10,413 nt of DNA, taken from positions 1 to 10,413 of the forward strand of contig JASMAE010000274.1 in the NCBI GenBank assembly GCA_030754475.1. The letters are read 5' to 3'. Below the pieces are notes generated by a model, which was not told the origin of the DNA, searched no databases, and was given only the letters and a program-made list of their open reading frames with translations. Of the stretch, positions 5,727 to 10,413 are shown in pieces; within the stretch, counting starts at the first letter, position 1; each line of letters starts with the position of its first letter. Source of the DNA: Rhodospirillales bacterium (lineage in GTDB: Bacteria; Pseudomonadota; Alphaproteobacteria; Rhodospirillales; JASLLV01). Both the position numbers and the translations under genes were made by a program.

Positions 5727-5761
5727 GTGTCTTGTGCGTCCACGACCACGAAATGTTGTTT
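5715..5761 (+). promoter_or_regulatory. Downstream pair of NrdR-box-like sites (5715-5730 and 5746-5761)
   Basis: The site at 5715, TTGCTACATATTGTGT, matches 12 of 16 positions of acaCwAtATaTwGtgt with every core base present (C4, A6, A8, T9, T11, G13) and a perfect right half. The site at 5746, CCACGAAATGTTGTTT, matches 11 of 16, again with all six core bases. Start-to-start distance is 31 bp, leaving a 15-bp gap, which is the classical NrdR operator geometry. The pair lies 97-143 bp upstream of the nrdJ start. No nrdR gene is in the window, so the regulator is inferred. Confidence 0.65.
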
Positions 5762-5857
5762 CTGGGAACGATGCGACGTGGGGCCGCGGGCCAAGAACGA
5801 GGCCGATGGCTCTGAGCAAGGGACTATCTGGCTTCGACTAAGCTTGTTGGGGGGAAA

Positions 5858-8800
5858 ATGCGGATCAACCGCTATTTCACGGATTTGGACGCGTCGCCGT
5901 ACGCGGCAATCGAGTTCGTCACCACTTCGAGCGAGATTCGCAATCCTGACGGATCGGTCGTATTCCACGCCGAATCCATTGAAGTTCCGGCAACCTGGTC
6001 GCAGACCGCCTGCGACGTGCTGGCGCAGAAGTACTTCCGAAAAGTAGGCATTCCGGCCGAGCTAAAGCCCGTTCCGGAAGACGACGTTCCGTCCTGGTTG
6101 TGGCGGCGCGTGCCGGATGACGACGCGCTGGCCGAGCGGTCCGCGACCGAGCGCTACGGCGGCGAGACCAGCGCCAAGCAGATTTTCGACCGTCTTGCCG
6201 GCGCGTGGGCCTATTGGGGCTGGAAGGGCGGCTATTTCGATTCCGAGGATGACGCGCGGGCCTATTACGACGAGACGCGTTACATGCTCGCGACCCAGAA
6301 GGGCGCCCCCAACTCGCCCCAGTGGTTCAACACCGGGCTCCACTGGGCCTACGGCATCGACGGGCCGGCCCAAGGACATCATTTCGTGGATTTCCGGACC
6401 GGCGCGGTGGAGCGCTCGAAGTCGGCCTACGAGCATCCGCAGCCCCATGCCTGTTTTATCCAGGGCATCAACGACAATCTCGTGAACGAAGGCGGAATCA
6501 TGGATTTGTGGGTGCGCGAGGCGCGCATCTTCAAGTACGGTTCGGGCACCGGGACCAACTTCTCGCAGCTGCGCTCCGAGAGCGAGCCCCTTTCGGGCGG
6601 CGGCCGGTCGTCGGGTCTGATGAGCTTCCTCAAGGTCGGAGACCGCGCGGCCGGCGCCATCAAGTCGGGGGGAACCACGCGGCGCGCCGCCAAGATGGTG
6701 GTCGTCGACGTGGATCATCCCGACATCGAAGACTTCATCAACTGGAAGGTCACCGAGGAGCAGAAGGTGGCGGCGCTGGTGTCGGGCTCGCGCATGACCA
6801 AGAAACACCTGAGCGCGGTGATCGCCGCCTGCCAGGACGGCGAGTGCGAGCACCGCTTCGATCCCCGGCGCAACAAGGCGCTGAGAGCCGCCGTCATCGC
6901 CGCCCGCGGTTCCATGATCCCCGAGAATTATATCCAGCGCATCATTCAGTTCGCGCACCAGGGATATACCAACATCGACTTTCCCGTCTTCGACACAGAC
7001 TGGGATTCCGAAGCCTATCGCACGGTCTCGGGCCAGAACTCGAACAACAGTGTGCGGCTTTCCAACGCCTTCCTCGATGCCGTGAAAGACGACGGCGATT
7101 GGGAGTTAATCCGGCGCACAGACAAGGCGACCGCAAAACGACTCAGGGCGCGGGAGTTGTGGGAACAGATCGGTTACGCCGCCTGGGCCTGCGCCGATCC
7201 GGGCCTACAGTTCGACACCACCATCAACGAGTGGCACACCTGTCCTGCGGGCGGCCGCATCACGGCCTCGAATCCGTGTTCGGAGTACATGTTCCTCGAC
7301 GACACGGCGTGCAACCTCGCTTCGCTCAATCTTCTCGCGTTTCGCCGTGAAGACGATTCCTTCAACGTTCCCGCGTTCGAGTACGCCGTTCGTCTGTGGA
7401 CGATCACGCTTGAAATTTCGGTGTTGATGGCACAGTTCCCGTCGGCACGGATCGCCGAGCTTTCGTACGCATACCGGACGCTCGGGCTCGGCTACGCCAA
7501 CCTCGGCGGTTTGCTGATGGCATCGGGAATTCCGTACGATTCCGAATCCGGGCGCGCCACCTGCGGCGCCATCACCGCGCTCATGACCGCCGCAGCTTAC
7601 GAGGCGTCAGCCGAGATGGCCGGTTCGCTCGGGGCGTTCCCCGGATTCGCCGCGAACCGCGAACCCATGCTGCGCGTCATCCGCAACCACCGCCGCGCAG
7701 CCCACGGTCTGAGCGAAGGCTACGAAGGCCTGTCGATTCCTCCGGTTCCCCTGGACACGCCGTCCTGTCCGGATCAGGCACTCGTCCGCGCCGCGGGCGA
7801 GGCGTGGAACCGGGCCGAATCCCTTGGCGAGGCGAACGGGTTTCGAAACGCGCAGGTCTCGGTCATCGCGCCGACGGGGACGATCGGCCTCGTCATGGAC
7901 TGCGACACCACCGGCATCGAGCCCGATTTCGCCCTGGTCAAGTTCAAGAAGCTCGCGGGCGGTGGTTACTTCAAGATCATCAACCGCATGGTGCCGGCGG
8001 CGCTCCGGCGCCTGGGATACAGCGAGAGCGAGGTCGCTGACATCATCGAATACGCGGTTGGGCGCGGGACCCTCGAGGGCTCGCCGGCAATCGACCACGC
8101 CGCGTTGACCGAGAAGGGTTTCACGCCTGACGCCATCGAAAAGGTCGAGGCGGCGCTGGGAGACGCCTTCGACATTCGCTTCGTGTTCAACAAGTGGACG
8201 CTGGGCGAAGCGTTCTGCACCGAGCAACTCGGTCTCACCTGCGCCCAACTCGACGACGTCGGCTTCGACATGTCGACCGCCCTCGGTTTCTCGCGCGGCG
8301 AAATCGAGGCGGCCAACACCTTCGTGTGCGGCGCGATGACGCTGGAAGGCGCACCGCATCTCAAGATCGAGCACCTCGAGATCTTCGACTGCGCCAACCC
8401 GTGCGGACGGATCGGCACCCGCTCGCTGTCGTGGGAAAGCCACATCCGCATGATGGCCGCGGCCCAGCCCTATGTCTCTGGTGCCATCTCCAAGACCATT
8501 AACATGCCGAACCCGGCGACCGTCGAGGACTGCAAGGACGCGTACATGATGTCCTGGCGCCTGGGTCTAAAGGCGAACGCTCTCTATCGCGACGGGTGCA
8601 AGCTGTCGCAACCGCTGCAAGGAGCGTTGCTGGAAGATGACGACGGCGATCTGGCCGACGAGATATTGGAAATGCCGGACGCCGAGCGCGCGAGCGTGCT
8701 TGCCGAACGGGTCATCGAACGGGTCATCGAACGGCAGAAAACAAGGCGGCGCCTGCCGGCCCGGCGCAAGGGTTACGCCCAGAAGGCCATCGTCGGCGGC

Positions 8801-9547
8801 CACAAGGTCTATCTGCATACGGGCGAATACGAGGACGGCGTGCTTGGCGAGATATTCATCGACATGCACAAGGAAGGCGCCGCGTTCCGCAGCCTGATGA
8901 ACAACTTCGCGATCGCCATCTCGATCGGTCTCCAGTACGGGGTTCCGCTCGTGGAATTCGTCGAAGCGTTCACCTTCACGCGGTTCGAACCCGCCGGCTT
9001 GGTGGAAGGAAACGATTCCATCAAGATGGCGACGTCGATCCTCGACTACATCTTCCGCGAACTCGGGGTTTCGTATCTGGGCCGCATGGATCTTTCGCAC
9101 GTCGAGGGCAACAACATGGCGGCCGACGGGCTCGGCGGCGGCCAAGAGGAGGGCGTGCCCAAACGCGACGAGGTGATGGCGGCAACGGTGTTGCGCTACG
9201 CCTCGACCGGTTACGTCCGCAACAACGTCGTCGTGTTCGAGGGCGGCATGCAAGCAAACCGCGAGACGGCGCCGCAGGCTACGCTGCTCGCCCAGGATCA
9301 CGCCGTGCGGGATTCGCTCGCGGCCAACGGCCAGTCGGTGAATGTCCAGGCTTTCGAATCGCTCAGTGCGTCAGCGGCGACGGACGGCGCCGGCGCGGCA
9401 ACGCTGTTCCGTTCCGAAAACTCGCGCGAAGCCAGGCTGCGCGGCTACGAGGGCGATTCGTGCGCCGAATGCGGAAACTTCACGCTGGTCCGGAATGGAA
9501 CCTGTCTCAAGTGCATGACCTGCGGCGGCACCAGTGGGTGCTCGTAA
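5858..9547 (+). CDS. nrdJ: Vitamin B12-dependent (class II) ribonucleoside-diphosphate reductase
   Basis: NrdJ converts ribonucleotides to deoxyribonucleotides using adenosylcobalamin as radical source, independently of oxygen. The 1229-aa chain has the long alphaproteobacterial architecture. The N-terminal part starts MRINRYFT and shows no evident ATP-cone. Redox cysteines are C199 (HACFIQ) and C485 (DTACNLASLNL). The radical site is N472-P-C474-S-E476 with the thiyl cysteine C474; the 11-residue C474-C485 spacing equals that of the Thermotoga enzyme. Nucleotide-binding segments are GSGTGTNFS and APTGTIG (671-677). A TSCPD-type domain spans about 970-1085 (GGHKVYLHTGEYEDG, GEIFIDMHKEGAAFRSLMNN). 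The tail has two cysteine pairs, C1202/C1205 and C1216/C1219, then C1222 and C1228, for re-reducing the active site. ATG 5858 follows a GGGGGGA Shine-Dalgarno-like run. NrdR-like boxes lie upstream and an intrinsic terminator follows, so it is probably monocistronic. No B12 riboswitch is evident. Confidence 0.97.
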   Translation: MRINRYFTDLDASPYAAIEFVTTSSEIRNPDGSVVFHAESIEVPATWSQTACDVLAQKYFRKVGIPAELKPVPEDDVPSWLWRRVPDDDALAERSATERYGGETSAKQIFDRLAGAWAYWGWKGGYFDSEDDARAYYDETRYMLATQKGAPNSPQWFNTGLHWAYGIDGPAQGHHFVDFRTGAVERSKSAYEHPQPHACFIQGINDNLVNEGGIMDLWVREARIFKYGSGTGTNFSQLRSESEPLSGGGRSSGLMSFLKVGDRAAGAIKSGGTTRRAAKMVVVDVDHPDIEDFINWKVTEEQKVAALVSGSRMTKKHLSAVIAACQDGECEHRFDPRRNKALRAAVIAARGSMIPENYIQRIIQFAHQGYTNIDFPVFDTDWDSEAYRTVSGQNSNNSVRLSNAFLDAVKDDGDWELIRRTDKATAKRLRARELWEQIGYAAWACADPGLQFDTTINEWHTCPAGGRITASNPCSEYMFLDDTACNLASLNLLAFRREDDSFNVPAFEYAVRLWTITLEISVLMAQFPSARIAELSYAYRTLGLGYANLGGLLMASGIPYDSESGRATCGAITALMTAAAYEASAEMAGSLGAFPGFAANREPMLRVIRNHRRAAHGLSEGYEGLSIPPVPLDTPSCPDQALVRAAGEAWNRAESLGEANGFRNAQVSVIAPTGTIGLVMDCDTTGIEPDFALVKFKKLAGGGYFKIINRMVPAALRRLGYSESEVADIIEYAVGRGTLEGSPAIDHAALTEKGFTPDAIEKVEAALGDAFDIRFVFNKWTLGEAFCTEQLGLTCAQLDDVGFDMSTALGFSRGEIEAANTFVCGAMTLEGAPHLKIEHLEIFDCANPCGRIGTRSLSWESHIRMMAAAQPYVSGAISKTINMPNPATVEDCKDAYMMSWRLGLKANALYRDGCKLSQPLQGALLEDDDGDLADEILEMPDAERASVLAERVIERVIERQKTRRRLPARRKGYAQKAIVGGHKVYLHTGEYEDGVLGEIFIDMHKEGAAFRSLMNNFAIAISIGLQYGVPLVEFVEAFTFTRFEPAGLVEGNDSIKMATSILDYIFRELGVSYLGRMDLSHVEGNNMAADGLGGGQEEGVPKRDEVMAATVLRYASTGYVRNNVVVFEGGMQANRETAPQATLLAQDHAVRDSLAANGQSVNVQAFESLSASAATDGAGAATLFRSENSREARLRGYEGDSCAECGNFTLVRNGTCLKCMTCGGTSGCS
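8705..8734 (+). repeat. In-frame 12-bp tandem microrepeat inside nrdJ
   Basis: The unit GAACGGGTCATC occurs twice in a row (8705-8716, 8717-8728) and is followed by half a unit, encoding ERVIERVIER in the charged linker just before the TSCPD-type domain. Being a multiple of three it preserves the frame. Linkers rich in ER/IV here are, as I recall, normal in alphaproteobacterial NrdJ, so no functional effect is expected. Confidence 0.85.
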
Positions 9548-9583
9548 GCATGATTTTTTGTCCGAGATCCTCCCTGGGAAACT

Positions 9584-9627
9584 TGGGGTGCGTTCCGGGG
9601 CTTCGCTCCGGGACCACCCATTTTTTT
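9584..9627 (+). terminator. Intrinsic (Rho-independent) terminator of nrdJ
   Basis: A long GC-rich hairpin is followed directly by seven T residues. The inner stem pairs 9593-9600 (TTCCGGGG) with 9606-9613 (CTCCGGGA) around a CTTCG loop. The outer stem pairs 9584-9590 with 9615-9620 (CACCCA), with one bulged G and a small internal loop. The T-tract is 9621-9627. It starts 36 bp after the nrdJ stop, and only 21 bp separate the T-tract from the next gene's proposed start. Confidence 0.85.
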
Positions 9628-9634
9628 CCCACCT

Positions 9635-9638
9635 GAGG
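9635..9638 (+). promoter_or_regulatory. Shine-Dalgarno-like GAGG supporting the GTG 9649 start
   Basis: GAGG ends 10 nt before GTG 9649 and 25 nt before the in-frame ATG 9664. The spacing is slightly long for GTG but far too long for ATG, so it favours the GTG. It also lies downstream of the terminator T-tract, so the ribosome site stays free of the hairpin. Confidence 0.4.
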
Positions 9639-9648
9639 TCCTGACAAC

Positions 9649-10413
9649 GTGGGCCGACCCGCGATGACGCCCGAATGGCACTACGTCAGCCGGCGCTTCG
9701 ATCGCTTCATCGAAGACCTGATCCCGACCGAGACGGAAAGCCGCGCCGCCCAGGTGGCTGCGGCCGAGGTCGCGGCTTGCCTGCGGGCGCACTTCCGTCC
9801 CCTCGACAACCTGCTCGCCGGCGGATTTCCCGACGTCGGCGAAAGCGACTACATCGTGACCGGCGGCCACGGCAAGGGAACCGCGGTCCGGCCCGCGACC
9901 GTCGTCGACATGCTGTACGTGTTTCCGAGCGCCTCGCACGCGCGCCTGAAGGACGCGAGAGCGCCGACCGCAGACTGGATGGCCGACCAATTGGTGCACG
10001 CCGTGGGTGCGCGTTTCGCCGCCGTCGCGGCCCGCGGCGACGGATGGATCACGGTCACCACCGACGAAGTGCTGGCCGAAGGGGGTCCCGGGCGCGATCT
10101 CGCGGTAAACGTCCTGCCCTGCCTCTCGAAATCAGGATCCGCCGAGGGACGGCGGTTCGGCTACCCCACGTGCGACGCCGACGGGCTCGCGACGTGGCGC
10201 ACCATCGACCCCGGGGCCGAATACAACCGCCTGCGAGCGGCCGACGAAGCGGGTGACGGCAAGGCCACACACCTTATCCTGATGCTCAAGGCGTGGCGCC
10301 GCGCACGCGACGTACCCCTCGCCTCCTTCGCGATCGAGCTATTGGTGACTGAGTTCGTGGCAACGTGGAATTACCAGCGCCGGGGCCTCTTGTTCTACGA
10401 CTGGATGGTGCGC
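9649..10413 (+). CDS. CD-NTase/SMODS-like nucleotidyltransferase, 3' end outside window, with degenerate catalytic residues
   Basis: The visible 255 codons resemble bacterial nucleotidyltransferases of the CD-NTase (cGAS/DncV-like, SMODS) group. Such enzymes make cyclic oligonucleotide signals, often in CBASS defence. Supporting segments, numbered from GTG 9649, are the N-terminal helix WHYVSRRFDRFIEDL (about 10-24), the glycine motif TGGHGKGTAVRP (about 71-82), the following strand VVDMLYVFP (85-93), the third-strand region LAVNVLPC, and the C-terminal helical segment KATHLILMLKAWRRARDVPLASFAIELL. In active relatives the strand reads DVD and the later strand VDVVP. Here D1 is Val85, D2 is kept as Asp87 and D3 is Asn154, so two of three metal ligands appear lost. 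GTG 9649 is preferred because GAGG lies at 9635-9638; ATG 9664 is the alternative. No effector gene is visible. The family is fairly secure; clade and activity are not. Confidence 0.72.
   Translation, partial: MGRPAMTPEWHYVSRRFDRFIEDLIPTETESRAAQVAAAEVAACLRAHFRPLDNLLAGGFPDVGESDYIVTGGHGKGTAVRPATVVDMLYVFPSASHARLKDARAPTADWMADQLVHAVGARFAAVAARGDGWITVTTDEVLAEGGPGRDLAVNVLPCLSKSGSAEGRRFGYPTCDADGLATWRTIDPGAEYNRLRAADEAGDGKATHLILMLKAWRRARDVPLASFAIELLVTEFVATWNYQRRGLLFYDWMVR

Noticed and set aside
5762..5857. Cobalamin riboswitch in the nrdJ leader
   Set aside because: Considered because NrdJ needs B12, but I see no B12-box-like sequence and the leader is short for such an element.
6062..6958. 298-codon minus-strand frame inside nrdJ
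   Set aside because: Antisense to unmistakable NrdJ coding sequence. The frame is open because of codon bias.
6322..7350. 342-codon plus-strand frame inside nrdJ
   Set aside because: Out-of-frame shadow, Arg/Gly-rich, with no separate start signal.

Overview
The window is GC-rich, densely coding DNA that looks chromosomal and alphaproteobacterial, probably Rhodospirillales-like. The main reasons are the neighbourhood accB-accC-aat next to a DUF2155 gene, mlaD-type genes and an NDUFA12-family complex I gene, which I recall as a conserved alphaproteobacterial arrangement, and a long single-chain class II ribonucleotide reductase of the alphaproteobacterial type. The taxonomic call is inference from gene content; no rRNA or tRNA gene is present.

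Layout. (1) 1-2339, plus strand: the 3' end of accB, then accC and aat. AccB carries the biotin that AccC carboxylates in fatty-acid synthesis. (2) 2264-4867, minus strand: a compact unit transcribed NDUFA12 -> MCE/MlaD protein A -> MCE/MlaD protein B -> class I methyltransferase -> DUF2155 protein. It meets aat tail to tail with a 76-bp coding overlap. Two MlaD-like genes stand in tandem, and the methyltransferase is tied to both neighbours by start/stop overlaps. (3) 4868-5857: the only long stretch without an intact gene. It holds a frameshifted PAS-domain remnant on the minus strand, then a roughly 400-bp non-coding part, then an AT-rich regulatory block. That block has four NrdR-box-like sites arranged as two pairs (32- and 31-bp spacing), with a perfect 22-bp tandem direct repeat between the pairs. 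(4) 5858-9547, plus strand: nrdJ, a complete 1229-aa B12-dependent ribonucleotide reductase, closed by a good intrinsic terminator at 9584-9627. (5) 9649-10413, plus strand: the 5' part of a nucleotidyltransferase resembling CD-NTase/SMODS enzymes, running off the window edge. Two of its three expected catalytic aspartates appear to be replaced (Val and Asn).

How it fits together. Most of the window is housekeeping: acyl-CoA carboxylation, N-degron tagging, complex I, envelope phospholipid transport and deoxyribonucleotide synthesis. The parts that merit attention are the doubled NrdR operator with its embedded repeat upstream of nrdJ, the apparently active-site-degenerate nucleotidyltransferase just after the nrdJ terminator, the tandem MCE pair with an overlapping methyltransferase, and the decayed PAS gene. 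I found no CRISPR array, insertion sequence, integrase or phage gene. If a defence or signalling system is present, it would be centred on the truncated nucleotidyltransferase and continue beyond position 10413.
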